Below, piece after piece: positions 10,335 to 21,845 of a stretch of 64,000 nt of DNA; positions within the stretch are counted from its first letter, which is position 1; each line of letters starts with the position of its first letter. Source of the DNA: Callosobruchus maculatus. Lineage: Eukaryota > Arthropoda > Insecta > Coleoptera > Chrysomelidae. The DNA lies in the NCBI GenBank assembly GCA_951848785.1, contig CATOUR010000008.1, positions 15,642,001 through 15,706,000 on the forward strand. The letters run 5' to 3'. The translations under genes were made by a program, and so were the position numbers. A model generated the notes under the pieces. The model was given only the letters and a program-made list of their open reading frames with translations, ran no database searches and was not told the DNA's origin.

Positions 10335-12110
10335 AGGTCGTGAAATCGCCTCGGGAGTATACATAGCGTAAAGAAAACCATATCAAGAAGCAGTAGGAAA
10401 CAAAGAATATGATTTTACTGACGGCCAAAAAAAGATATTTGCAAAATAAAATAAGGATATATTCAAATTTTTCCACGTGACTTAAAACAAAGTCTGACGA
10501 CACAGATATCTTATAGATATCAACAATCGATACTGCTACAGCGCAGGTCAGTGAGATTCAACTGCAAACTATTTCTGATGTTGCCAAATTTCTTTTTAAA
10601 TATTTACGTTAGGCATATATCAATCATTTATTTTACGAGCGTGTTTTGTTATATGGGTATACATATTCCCAAATGAAATGAGACCTCTTTTATCCTACTA
10701 CAGCCGTAGTTCCTCATTGAGTAATGCTGCGAGATGCAAAATGAACAACGAAATCATATCAGCTGTTCGAATGAAACCATATTTTGTTTGTGGTTTGCCA
10801 ACTGCGCATTTGACTAGAGATGATCTGAATTCTTTAAAAATGCGACTCAATTTATTGATACTTGCATATTTGAAACAGGCAATTAACCCACTAGCATTTT
10901 CGTTGCAATACATTTTTATATCTGATAGGTATCACAGTTCATCCTGTTTGTGACCGAGATTCTCAACTAATCGAAGCCATCATTTTATTTCGGCGCATCC
11001 CAGTATGAATGAATCCAAAGATAGAATCTAATTCATGCCCATCCCTACAAAGTGAATCAGTAATCTAACCTAACTTTTATTCTTTTGACTTTTGTACTTT
11101 TGTTGTGTATAATACGTTGTGCACGTGTTTGAGTTTGAGAGTAAATTTTCATGGTTATAATCTTATGACTTATGACTGTGTTTTGTGGTTATAATGATCA
11201 ATGTCAAAATGTTAGGTTAGCACTGACTATCGATATCGAATATCAATACTTTACATCCCATCACTTTACGATATCAATGACGTCAGAGATTGTTTGCGCG
11301 GGATTTTCCGGCATTTGAAATAATTTTTAGAATATCTCTCCCAGCCGATTCCAAAAAACCAAACAAGTGATTTTGTCATATTTACTAGGCTCTAAGGAAC
11401 GCGTCAATGACATAATATTTTTTTCTGCAAGTACCCTATTAGTGGCGTGCACACAATAAAAGCCTAAAAGCATTGCCTACCCCAGAAAAATTACCAATAC
11501 CAATATGTTTTTTAAATTTTATCGATACACAGTTTTTTACAGACAGGAGCTTTCTAGGGCGTAGGATTTTAGTGTTGTCAGTGTTGGTTTAGTAGGGTTG
11601 GCAAAAACGACCTACTTGAATGGCTTCGCGTTCCCATCACTACTACTGTAGGATATAAAAATTTTAATCATTAATTAAATGATTATTCTGGGCGTGTCTT
11701 AAAAACATTTAATAAGGTAGTAATTCAATCAATAAACAAATGCTCAAAATGAACTAGGTAAGAATGCAATGAAATATTTAAACAATAACTTACTATAGAG
11801 CTACCTAATTTAACATCAATAAAAGTTTGGGTTTGTATCAGGAAACGTACTCGAGACGACACATCTGGAAATTAAATAAAAGATACCTGAGTAACCAATT
11901 CATTGAAGAGTGATAAATAAAAAAATGGGTTAACACATGTTAAATTAAAGAACATGTCGTTATTTTATACTGGCGTGATTGATAAAACAGGCAGAATAAA
12001 TAAACACACAAATATAAATAGATAACAAAGCTAATATATTCTTTAACGCCAAACGGATAAAAGCATATCTACACTTGTGTGGTCATACAAGTTATACAGA
12101 ACATGAATCA
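10335..12110. other. No recognisable gene
   Basis: AT-rich. Possible decayed LINE 3' end at AATCTAACCTAACTTTT near 11062. A stretch near 11585 (TTTAGTAGGGTTGGCAAAAA) resembles one near 38935, suggesting a dispersed repeat. ORFs here are short and unconvincing. Confidence 0.4.
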
Positions 12111-12119
12111 GACATCTCT

Positions 12120-12420
12120 CAGGTCATAGGTATTAAGGGTCAACTCGCGAAATACCTCTCCAAAAGAATAGATGAAATAATATATTGTATAATTACCTAT
12201 ACAAAAAGCATATAACAAAACTCGAGAAGCTCTTGGGTCTTTGGTATTAAGGGTCAACGCGCGAAATACCTCTCCAAGAGCTCCAATCACTAGGGCGGAG
12301 AATTATCATGATAACTGTGAGGGCAACTCAAGATACTAGGGTTCAACTCGCAAAGTATCGACTCCTTTATACTAATTCAGCACGAAGGGTCAACTCGCGA
12401 CGTACTTCGAGATCGTTATC
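12120..12420. repeat. Cluster of GGGTCAACTCGCGAAATAC boxes
   Basis: Near-identical boxes occur at about 12135 and 12250, each preceded by GGTATTAA and followed by CTCTCCAA. Two diverged ones follow at about 12342 (GGGTTCAACTCGCAAAGTAT) and 12385 (GGGTCAACTCGCGACGTACT). Spacing shrinks from ~115 to ~90 to ~45 bp. On the minus strand the first two give a repeated GEVFR-LTLNT-D-R peptide, probably coincidental. Confidence 0.6.
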
Positions 12421-12424
12421 TGTT

Positions 12425-13575
12425 TTATATCGCAGACATTCAAGAATTGGATTGTCATACCATTACTGATATAAATGTGCGTATGAAACTTTGAAAATTG
12501 TCTAGTAAACAAGTTCTCAAATAAATTAATAAAATAAATCAATATATTAATAAATAAGGATACAATTAGTAGAACTCAGTACTCTGTGAGATAAACGCAC
12601 TTATGCACAATATATGCACAATCTACTCAAAATCACAAACCAAATCACAACACTTCTTTACTGTACGTGATACAACTTTGTACTGTTTTGAGTGCCTTTT
12701 CGACAAGAAGGACCGAGCTTTCAACCCCAAACATTATATGCGATTTTGAACCTTATTTCAATCCGGCGAACATATTGAAATAATAAAGTATGCTTAAGTT
12801 CTTGTGAAACTCTTTAGGCTGTGTAGAAGACAATATCGGTCGGGCGGTGATTTATTACCAGAGTCTGGTTTTTAGCTTTCCTTTATCTACTGGCCTTTAT
12901 GGTGTCACGTTTATGATGCATTTTTAGCTACACTGTAGGATAATATTATTTTTCGAATTATAAAATTTTCTCACCCTGAAACTACTACTAACTACCATGT
13001 CAGCCACTGTAAACGTGTAAATATGTCATTACAAACAACAAGATTTTAGTTTCTTAAACAACTCTTCGTTGGTTTAGGTGCATTTCTTGCTGCTTACGGC
13101 AATATCGCTGATTACTGTTATGTCCGATGTCAGGCATGTCCATACATGTCAATGTATACGCGACATTCGAACTGGAAAATCTGTCGAGTGCACCAGATGC
13201 ACGACTAGACCTTCCTTAAAAACATAATTATCCATTCACCTTCTCTCTATAATGTTTATATTATGTCGTGCTGGAAAAAAGATTGTGCTTACGATTGGAT
13301 ATCTTGTTTCCACTAAGTTATTGCCTACTTATGATAGATTCGTATTATATTACCTATGACTCTGGAAATTACTACTACTTCGTTTACGTGTGGGATACAA
13401 TTCGAACTGGATTGGATTTTGATAGTGAGTACTGCATGTGAACACTATAAAATTCGGATCAAAAGTGGAATTGAGTTTTTCTGTGATGTGAAAATCCATG
13501 TAAACGGCACCTGTATTGAAACTGAATTGGAAGACAAAATCGTGAACACACAAAGCTTCCAAAATTCTGGTACTC
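12425..13575. other. No recognisable gene
   Basis: AT-rich. The open frame entering the LINE at 13582 from 13356 is not recognised. No transposon ends were identified. Confidence 0.4.
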
Positions 13576-13581
13576 AAAAAA

Positions 13582-14404
13582 TAACTGCTGGAAATCACAT
13601 CCAGTCCAATCTACAGCTTCACAGACGACAGTACATTAATATCGTGCATGGAACCAGGCAAGCCACTATTATATCAGGAGAGGATACGCGGCGACAGCAA
13701 CATACCTCACTCATCAACGTGGATATCAAAAGAAGTGTCGCGTGGGGATTAGTAAATAAAGCACAGTTTAAGGTACAAAAAACTCAGGCAACAACACTGA
13801 TAAAGGAATCTCAAGTTGGCTTATCAACTGTAGAAATGGAGGATCACCACCTTCTATCAAGCTTTTGGGGATCAACATCAACAATAACATGTCATGTTAA
13901 AACGGCATCCCAAAAGCTTGGAGTTTTGTTCCGCTGTAGGAAGCTGTATACATCAGAGCAACTACTGCTGCTCAACAAGCCACAGGTCGGATCATCTTTA
14001 GAGTATTACTCCCATGTGTGGAGATGCGCTCCGAGACACACTTTAAAGCTTCTTGGACACTATTCAGAAGAGAGCAATTAGACTAATCGACACGCCTAAC
14101 CTCATAAACGGCCTCCACAGCTCGGAACATCGAAAAAGGGTGGCTAGGCTGTTCCTGTTTCACAGATTCTATCACGGAAGATATTCGGGTGAGGTCTCCT
14201 AGATAATAACACCAAAGGCCGTCCGAACGAGGAACACTAGAGAGACTCTGCGAGCTCATCCTTACCAGGTCGAGGTTCCTACTCCCCGGACCAGTCTTCT
14301 CCAGCATCAGAGAATTTGTTCCCCGACTTCTACTTATCGCAGCGCTTCTACAGCGCCATGGCCATACGCTTCCATCTTTTGCGGGAGGCTGACCATAAAG
14401 AAAA
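13582..14404 (+). mobile_element. CR1/Jockey-like LINE, 5'-truncated copy
   Basis: Aligns with the 49-kb copy from the ITAGNHIQSN block (a shifted frame of the RT palm) through KTASQKLGVLFRCRKLYT, to the 3' end GCGGGAGGCTGACCAT at 14382-14397. The ADD catalytic region is frameshifted, a deletion removes part of the NN-M-HDH block, and a stop lies at 14081. Dead copy. Confidence 0.85.
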
Positions 14405-14760
14405 CTAGGCTAGATTGTAGGTTATGCAAGATTTGTAGCGTAGGATAGGTTTGACAGCTTGCTGGTCACACCACGAAACGGATTCAAATCGATGTGAAAA
14501 CTAATGTAAACATATGAAACGCCGGATACGGCATCGTATCCAATTCGAATTGAATTCCCATGTAAACTTAGTATGTAACTCTTTGGCAAAATTGTGACAC
14601 TACAACTCACTATTTCCCTATTGCAACCTGATAAACGGAATTTGATTATTTCTTAGCACAGACATTAAAATAGATTCATGGACGCTGAATTCAGGTATAC
14701 CAAATCTTCCTATGTGCTCAGAGTTTACGTATGTAACTTAAACCAAGAATGTGATATTTT
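14405..14760. other. No recognisable gene
   Basis: Contains ATTCGAATTGAATTCCCATG near 14542, a self-complementary-looking stretch, but no supported element. Confidence 0.3.
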
Positions 14761-14763
14761 TGA

Positions 14764-15330
14764 TCAGCTTCTTCTTCACTTCAGGTTTTAGGCACTTCGC
14801 CTGTTACGATACCCATCTTTTTTTCGGCCTCCCGATATCTCTTCTTCCAGAGCACTGATACAATCTGGCTCTGTCTGGAATCTTATTTTCGTGCATTTGT
14901 TCTACATGTTCTTTCTATTTAGTTTTATTTTCTTTTATTTTTCCGTTTATATTGAAGATGTTTAATTCCGCTCTTATATCAGTGTTTATTTGTCTAATTT
15001 TGTACAACCTTTCACTCTTCTTGGAAATTTCATTTCTTGTGTTTGTATCCTATTTTCTTCCTTTTTTGTTATTGCCCATGTTTCACTACCTATAAGAGAT
15101 TTGGAACAGCTAAAGTCTTGAAAATTTCATTTGAGTATCTTTCCTTGTTTTATTTTTCAATGTTCTGCTGATAGTTCCTCAAATATTCGTGAATTTATTA
15201 AATTTTTCTTCCATATATTTCCTTCAGTCATAAAGATATATTGCAGCGTAAGTATTTGAAGTTTTTTACCTGTTCCAGTACTTCATCGTTCACAACAATA
15301 TTTTTCCTAAATGGATATTCACCTGAGAAT
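14764..15330 (-). pseudogene. RTE-type LINE relic (second RTE family)
   Basis: Minus-strand frames give KTLAVPNLL, V(K)HGQ-QKRK, KGCTKLDKQINTDIRAEL, KEHVEQM and GRRDIGRPKKRW, the C-terminal region of RTE-type proteins (YGSE.W......R....GRR.GRP..RW). Many stops, no intact domain. It differs from the RTE family of the 32-kb copy. Confidence 0.65.
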
Positions 15331-16087
15331 CCATGATTTTAGTTCTGTTTGTTGATATTTTCAAATACCAATAGTGACATACAAAATACGACATAAAATG
15401 TTGATGGACATCTCCAAGATTTTTCTTTGCAGTAAAATATTTAGGTTGTTTCAGCAAACTGGAGGATTATGTAACATACATCTAGATCATTATTTGCATG
15501 CCTTAATCTTGTATCTTTTAGACAGGCATTTTGAGTATTTAGTTCACGCCTAATAATTTATTTCATACCTTTTATCAAAGTAGTAATTTTCCTGTCAGCA
15601 ATTTGCTCAAGCATGCCTAGACCTAACCCTGTTTTCAAAAAGTCCTAGGAATTTCTAGTGACGCCGTAAATTAGGCATCTATTTCAACGAAAACGTAGCC
15701 ATCAATCATTCCGTGCCTTGTAGACAGATAAATTGCTGACCGCATACATATTTCACTATATCATCTGTTCCCCATGTATTCTGTCACATTTATCACTCGC
15801 CGTCCCAACGCGAGATTGCCCTTTGTAAAATCCTATCCTCAGAAAATATAATATTCACTGACGGCATAGAAGTTAGATGCTTTCGATCCCCTACTGGTAA
15901 TATTCAAGCTTCGTTTAGTATCCTATTTTGTATTGTTATTTACAAAAATAACTATTATAGCCATTTTACATCAACAACAAATCCTTGGTTGGGGTATAGA
16001 CTAGAGTTTTAATCATGGATTCAGTTCGCAGTCAAATTTGACAAGTAGAAAACAGAAATTTGACATCAAATAAGTCATAAGTAATAA
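15331..16087. other. No recognisable gene
   Basis: AT-rich. A short frame near 15830 reads SSENIIFTDGIEV, reminiscent of the RNase H start, but nothing downstream supports it. Confidence 0.35.
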
Positions 16088-16299
16088 GGCCTTTACGGAA
16101 ACTATAATCGGGTTAATCCGATCACTTGGATCACTGATCCTGACGTTCGGAAAGCGGATCAGTAGGATCAGTCATATTCTTAAACCAAGTTGTTCATTGT
16201 TCGATATCCGTTAAATCCATGGAATTGTAAATCCCACTTGACAGTTGTTTGACAGATAACTGATCGATCCGGATACAGATCACTGTTTCCGTAAAGACC
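16088..16299. mobile_element. Small MITE with GGCCTTTACGGAAAC ends
   Basis: GGCCTTTACGGAAAC at the left and GTTTCCGTAAAGACC at the right form imperfect terminal inverted repeats around a ~180-bp core rich in GATCC motifs (GATCACTTGGATCACTGATCC region). No coding capacity. The target duplication is not certain, so the superfamily is left open. Confidence 0.65.
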
Positions 16300-16545
16300 T
16301 ATTATAAGTAATGGATTTCATTATAGATATCTTCATACAAGTATAACCTGCATTAATTTGTGGTAAAGTTTCACGTCAAATTCTATAGTATCAACCATGA
16401 TGCATGTCATGCATTTCCGTCTCTGTAGGTATATTAGTAAACATTTTCTAAATAAAAATTGCGAAAACCGCCAGAACTCACTGCAAACGCGTGATTGACA
16501 GCAGAAAAGAGGGACACAACAAAAAAACAAGAAAAAGCACCTCCG

Positions 16546-17940
16546 ACTACCACCATCAATTCAACATCTGGATGTAGATAGCATCCTCCAAAAACTAAAC
16601 ACGAAGAGAACTACTGGTCTTGACCAAATTCCAGCCATTGTCCTTAAACGCTATGCTGCTGAGCTTGCACTTATTCTTTGCAAGCTCTTCCTACTACCGT
16701 ATCAGCGAGGCGTGTTTCCTCTCTTGTGGAAGATTGACTGCATACAACTCATCCCTAAGAAAGATAAAAAACCGATCTCACCAACTATAGACCTGTGGCC
16801 CTCTCAGCATCATGTCTAAGGTTATGGAGACTGTCATTAACACACTGCTCCTGAAATACCTAGACAACAATAACATCATACATAAATAATCGTCAGTATG
16901 GCTTCCGTAAGCAAAGGTCTACGGCTGACCTCCTGAACTACGTCACTCACTTATGGAACAGAGTGTTGCTGCACTTGACATATCGAAAACCTTCGACAGA
17001 GTGTGGCATGAGGGTCGTCTGGTCAAGCTTGCTGCTTATGGACTACCACCTGGCCTGCGCTAGTGGCTGAATAGCCGATCGTTGTTTGTTGTAGTCAAAG
17101 GCGTATTTCCAATAAACGCCGGTGTTCCTCAGGGATATGTCCTATCACCCACACTGTTTCTGCTTTACATCAACGAACTGCTGGGATTAAAGTCCAATCC
17201 AATCTACAGCATCGCAGATTACATTACTACATTAATATCGTGCATGGAACAGGGCAAGCCACTATCATTCCAGGAGACGGTACGTCGGCAATAGCAGCAT
17301 GCCTCACAGATCAGCGTAGATATCAAAGCAATTTTTCTAGTTGGGATTGGTAAATAAAGTACAGTTTAACGTACAGAAAACTAAGGCAACAATACTTACA
17401 AAGAAGTCTCACGTTGGCTTACCAACTGTGGAAATTGAGGGTCATCCCATAGTCGAGTCACCTTCCGTCAAACTTTTGGGGATCAACATGTCCTGGCTCG
17501 ACCACGCCGTCAGTATTGCTAAAACGGCATCCCAGAAGCTTGGAGTTTTGTCCCGCTGTAGAAAGCTGTATACATATACTAGAGCAACTACTGCTGCTCT
17601 ACAAGACACAGATCCGACCATTCCTGGAGTAATGCTCCTATGTGTGAGGATGCGTTCCGAAGCACTCTCTCAAACTTCTAGGCACTATCCAGAAAAGAGC
17701 AATTAAAGAAATCGATACGCCTAACCCCACAAAAGACCTCCACAGCCTGGAACATCGAAGAAGGGCGGCTGACCTGTCCCTGTTTTACAGGTTCTATCAC
17801 GGAACATGTTCAAGTGAGCTCTTCCAGATAATAACTCCAAAGGCCGTCCGAACGAGGAACACTCGAGAGGCTCTGCGAGCTCATCCTTACCAGGTCGAGG
17901 TCCCTACTCCTTGAACCAGTCTCCTCCAGCATTCCAGCAA
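16546..17940 (+). mobile_element. CR1/Jockey-like LINE, longest RT copy
   Basis: Retains more of RT than the other copies: TTGLDQIPAIVLK and LIPKKDKK (fingers), ALDISKTFDRVWHEGRLVKL (first catalytic Asp region), NAGVPQG and LSPTLFLLYINELL. The catalytic FADD block is changed to IADY, removing an essential Asp, and several shifts and stops interrupt the frame. The 3' part ends abruptly after the LLQHS block at about 17940, without the usual tail. Confidence 0.85.
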
Positions 17941-18068
17941 AACGAAAAACAATTTCAAGTATTTCAAATTTGCATAGTTTATTCTGTAAAATTTTGAATT
18001 TCCTTACAGATACTGTAAAAAGTACATTTTTGTATACAATATTATTCCACTCATTTTTTTAACATGTA

Positions 18069-18529
18069 CAGGGTGGGGCATATAAACCAAGTGTTTTTGG
18101 TTTGAGTAGTACTCATATATTAGAAAAGGGAGGAGCGCGCGGTTTATTACAATCCATTCCTTGACTCAAACCATCTCACTTTCTTACTTGCCACTTGCCA
18201 TCATGGAGCAGTAGACGCTAGAACAACGCGTGGCACATGGCGTGGCATCAACTCAAGTCACGTGTTTAAAGGGCCAAGCGCCGTACGTTAGACGCAGAGA
18301 AACAAACGATTCGTCATGGAATCTCTCAAAAATCAACAGAGACTAGCTGGAAACAGTGGAGTGCAATTTTCGTGAACGGCTGCATCATACGCCTGATGTA
18401 ATTTTTGCACTTAGATATTTCAAAATGGTTTATTATCAGCCATGTTCTACTACCAATACTTTTTTTTAGAGTAAAAACTAACGATTTTATGATTATTTCA
18501 AAAACACTTGATTCCTATGCCCCACCCTG
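18069..18529. mobile_element. CAGGGTGGGGCAT MITE (TA-flanked)
   Basis: CAGGGTGGGGCATA at the left and TATGCCCCACCCTG at the right, each flanked by TA (18067-18068, 18530-18531). Length 461 bp. The TA duplication fits Tc1/mariner. An internal stretch (GAGCAGTAGACGCTAGAACA) could be a relic of coding sequence, but no transposase motif is readable. Confidence 0.75.
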
Positions 18530-18531
18530 TA

Positions 18532-19080
18532 CAATGTTTATCATAAGCGGGTGAGTAAACGCGCAGATACGAGGGCTTCTCGATATATATCTAAAACTTG
18601 CCCGTACTTTTCGGCGAGGCCCAAAACAAGCTGGATTTTCAAGTATACCCGCCAGCCACCAATATTTAACAAAACTCCATATGCAACATCCACTCTTACG
18701 CCATGGTCATTACGATATATTTATTTTCCCATCCGAAGCATTTACGCTGCGGGATAACGAATGGTCTTCAGAAGAGCTGTTCGCTCTTTGAGCCTGTGCC
18801 GCTGTGCATTCGAAATGAAGAACGGTTGCAATTTGTTTATTTGGTAACGGGCATGTTTGGGGATATTTATAGAAAGTTTTTTCATCGTGTTGAGTGAAAT
18901 ATTTTTAGTTGGGTGAATTGAGGCGCGATGTGAACTGATGCGATATATAAACGTGCATGCAATGTATTCATTCCGGCTATAAATACCATGAATACAAACT
19001 GTTCGCAGCTTAAAATAGATTTCTGTTATAATGGGAATTATATGCAAATATATTGCCGAATTTACCATTTACTGTACTAT
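18532..19080. other. No recognisable gene
   Basis: Apparently single-copy sequence between two CAGGGTG elements. A 108-residue minus-strand ORF (18742-19068) is unrecognised. Confidence 0.35.
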
Positions 19081-19081
19081 A

Positions 19082-19952
19082 CAGGGTGTTAATTAAGTAT
19101 GTTAACAAACTTTAACCACGAATAGTACTCCGAAAAATAGAAAGAAAATGTCATATGAACATGGGTTCGGAAATGCTTCCTAAGGGAGCCACGCTCCTTT
19201 GCATGGGGCACCCTGAAGACGGTTTTCCCTCGATATTCTCGAAACCGTTCATAACAAAATTACGAAATTAGGTACGATGAGTAAACTTTTGACGCTGAAT
19301 CTGATTCTGAATTCAGAATTTTTTAATTTTAATCAGAGGCGTGTCATACGGGAGGAGTTAAGGGTAAAAATAACCCCATTTTCTAAATGGTAATTTTTTT
19401 GACATTTTGATTTTAGAATATGGTATTTCAGAGATTTTTACGTAAAAATGGTCTCTTGGTACATCTCGATAGGGCTAACCGTTTTCGAGAAAAATGCAAA
19501 TTATTGAATCGATGCAGGCTATTGTAAATAATAATTTGCATTTTTCTCGAAAACGGTTAGCCCTATCGAGATGTACCAAGAGACCATTTTTATGTAGAAA
19601 TCTCTGAAATACCATATTCTAAAATCAAAATATCATAAAAATTACCATTTAGAAAATGGGGTTATTTTTACCCTTAACTCCTCCCGTATGATACGCCTCT
19701 GATTAAAATTATGAAATTCTAAATTCAGAATCAGATTCAGCGTCAAAAGCTTACCCATCGTACCTAATTTCGTAATTTTGTTACGAATGGTTTCGAGAAT
19801 ATCGAGGGAAAACCGTCTTCAGGGTGCCCCATGCAAAGGAGCGTAGCTCCCGTAGAAGCATTTCCGGACCCATGTTCATATGACATTTTCTTTCTATTTT
19901 TCGGAGTACTATTCGTGGTTAAAGTTTGTTAACATACTTAATTAACACCCTG
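19082..19952. mobile_element. 871-bp near-perfect palindrome, CAGGGTG-ended foldback element
   Basis: Starts CAGGGTGTTAATTAAGTATG and ends with its reverse complement. Arms of about 420 bp are nearly identical, with a loop of ~25 nt around 19504-19528. TA flanks both sides. No coding capacity. The shared ends and TA target place it with the CAGGGTG group. The fidelity of the arms suggests recent formation or continuing arm-to-arm correction. Confidence 0.9.
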
Positions 19953-20127
19953 TATACAGGGTGTTCATTTGAAAACTTTCCACCACGGATTCATCGAAAA
20001 TCACTTATTAAAAGAAAAAACTCCGAAACACGTCAAAAGATTTGTCAAGGGGGACAACTTTTTAACTAAAAACTACTTCCCCCTTCTACTCTTCGCGCTT
20101 CAAATTTCCTCATATAAGTCATGGGTG

Positions 20128-20835
20128 TGTCATCATCATCATAGTCACAATGTCTTAACAGACATGTTGTGAACTCGTAAAATGCATTCAGTCGGAGCTA
20201 GAGTATTGCTAACACGAATATTATCAATTGTTTTGAGAACTGCAGCTCGTCATCGTTAGCGATTTATTGTCACTACAGTGGCGCTCTTGATACTCATATC
20301 CAGCAACTGTTTCGTCGTATCCACCCAGCGTGTAGGGGAACGGCCACCACGCCACCCACTCGGGGCGCGACCCTGAACTACAAGTTTCTCCATATTATGG
20401 CTTCTGTGAATATGTCCGAAGAATGTAAGCATTCTCGTCGACACAATGGAGGAGAGTCTCTTTGAATTACCGAGCTCATCCAGTATAGAAACGTTATAGT
20501 TCGATGGGCGGTATAAGGAACTCTCAGCATTCTCCTCCACGTCCACATTTCAAAAGCATCTATGCGAGCTCGATCTGCCTTTTTAAAATATGGAGAACAC
20601 AAGAGACTGAACCAGCGATATTTTGGTAGCATTAGTGATGTTATGGTCACGCCATATTTTAGTAAGCTTTGTCATGGCTACACGTGCCTGTTGAAAGCGC
20701 CGTCGAATCTCATTTTCACAGCTACCCGAATTTTCGATCAAAGAACCGAGGTACACAAAACTTTGAACTACTTCACAACGGCCTGGCCTGCTGACTTTAT
20801 TTCTCGATGAATATCGTGCTCTCTGTCTACGATCA
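20128..20835 (-). mobile_element. RTE LINE, 5'-truncated, nested
   Basis: Encodes on the minus strand the RTE C-terminus (FKKADRARIDAFEMWTWRRM, then, one frame over, SIVSTRMLTFFGHIHRS, GWRGGRSPTRWVDTTKQLLD). The element's 3' end is TTGTGACTATGATGATGATG (plus 20134-20153 reversed), a short ATG-repeat tail. One frameshift near 20490. It lies within a CAGGGTG element, so it is younger than that element. Confidence 0.85.
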
Positions 20836-20994
20836 TAACATTGGTAATCCCCCGGAAAATTTCAAATGGCAAAGGGTATCGAGTAATAGCTTGCTTCAAG
20901 GGTATGTCGAAGTCCTTTATTTTGACGTTTGTTTTTTTTAAACCGGTCGATCCGCTTTCGAGAAAATTAGAAAAATCTTTATGTATCTTAATTT

Positions 20995-21310
20995 GTTCAG
21001 ACAGGAAACAAGAATATCAGTTCTTATTGCATTAAGTGTTCCAAATGTTGCCCGTTATTGGCCAAACAATGATATATTCGATGTTCAAATTCCTGAGGGC
21101 AGTTGCAGAAACATGTTGTGGGATATGATGTCAGCTTGTCGTCCAAACTTTCAGGTTGGCGACTAAACACAATAGATTTTAAATGGTCCTGTGGAAAGAG
21201 GCTAATGGCGTCAAATCTAGAGATCTAGCAGGCCATTCTATAGGCCCTCTTCACCCTATCCATTTATCTGGCAGAGTTATCTCAAGAGGCAGTCATGCCT
21301 AATTCGTAGT
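20995..21310 (-). pseudogene. Mariner-like DDE transposase, C-terminal fragment
   Basis: The minus strand gives, across shifts and stops, LPDKWIG-RGPIEWPARS-DLTPLA, an IPQHV block, and VWPITGNI in place of the usual CLANNGQH. These match the C-terminus of insect transposases with the (G/S)PDLTPLDFFLW motif. The Asp of PLDFF is lost. It sits just inside the terminal sequence, as expected for the gene's 3' end. Confidence 0.65.
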
Positions 21311-21315
21311 GAAAA

Positions 21316-21842
21316 AAATGTTGAAAATAAACCATGCAATATTTGCTAGTGCCATTTTCTTACGAGAAAAACAACTAGAAAATGTTTTCAATATGAGACA
21401 TTTGAAAACTAACAACTCTTTTAGTGACTTAAAAGTAACATCCAAGGCGTCCTAGGACTCAAAATTTGCGTCTAAATTGAAAAGTTTTTAAAAAAGAGAT
21501 TCACAGTGTCACGAAAATAAAACAGATATATTATTGCAATAAAAACACGAACCAGTGGGAATTAGACACATGAAATCTTATCTGACAATTGTTTTCTGAT
21601 CTGTCACAATATACCAATTTTATCGTTTATCAGCTTTGAGACAAATGAGTGTTAGTGACCTTTTTCAATTAACGATACCGTACTAATGATATCCAAACAA
21701 TAAACACAATTACTACTTGTATAAACACAGAAACGGAAAATATCATACGAAAAAGGACGCTTTCAATGAGCCTATTGCGGTTTTTATGTTTATTTTATCG
21801 GACTGTTTCCAGTGGCGTAGCTAATCCACTTTTACCCTACAT
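21316..21842. other. No recognisable gene
   Basis: AT-rich; no coding or repeat signal supported. Confidence 0.35.
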
Positions 21843-21845
21843 TTA

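Larger units (their letters stand above)
19957..21315 (-). mobile_element. CAGGGTG mariner-like element split by an RTE insertion
   Basis: The left end CAGGGTGTTCATTTGAAAAC at 19957 lies just after the previous element (CACCCTG-TA-TA-CAGGGTG). The terminal sequence runs to about 20125, is interrupted by RTE LINE 20128-20835, and resumes near 20845 with GGGTATCGAGTAATAGCTTG. The same sequence without the LINE forms the arms at 53591-54015 and 55017-55435. It then enters a minus-strand transposase C-terminus. The far end was not found. Confidence 0.75.

Noticed and set aside
13356..13581. Open frame upstream of the LINE as a fusion protein
   Set aside because: The 13356-14081 frame enters the LINE in a non-RT frame, so the apparent 241-residue protein is a junction artefact.
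15830..16010. RNase H-like start (IIFTDGIEV)
   Set aside because: Only the TDG triplet fits; no Glu, second Asp or GH/D motif follows and the neighbouring context is not a LINE.
18742..19068. 108-residue minus-strand ORF
   Set aside because: No recognisable domain, and an overlapping plus-strand frame is equally open; no independent support.
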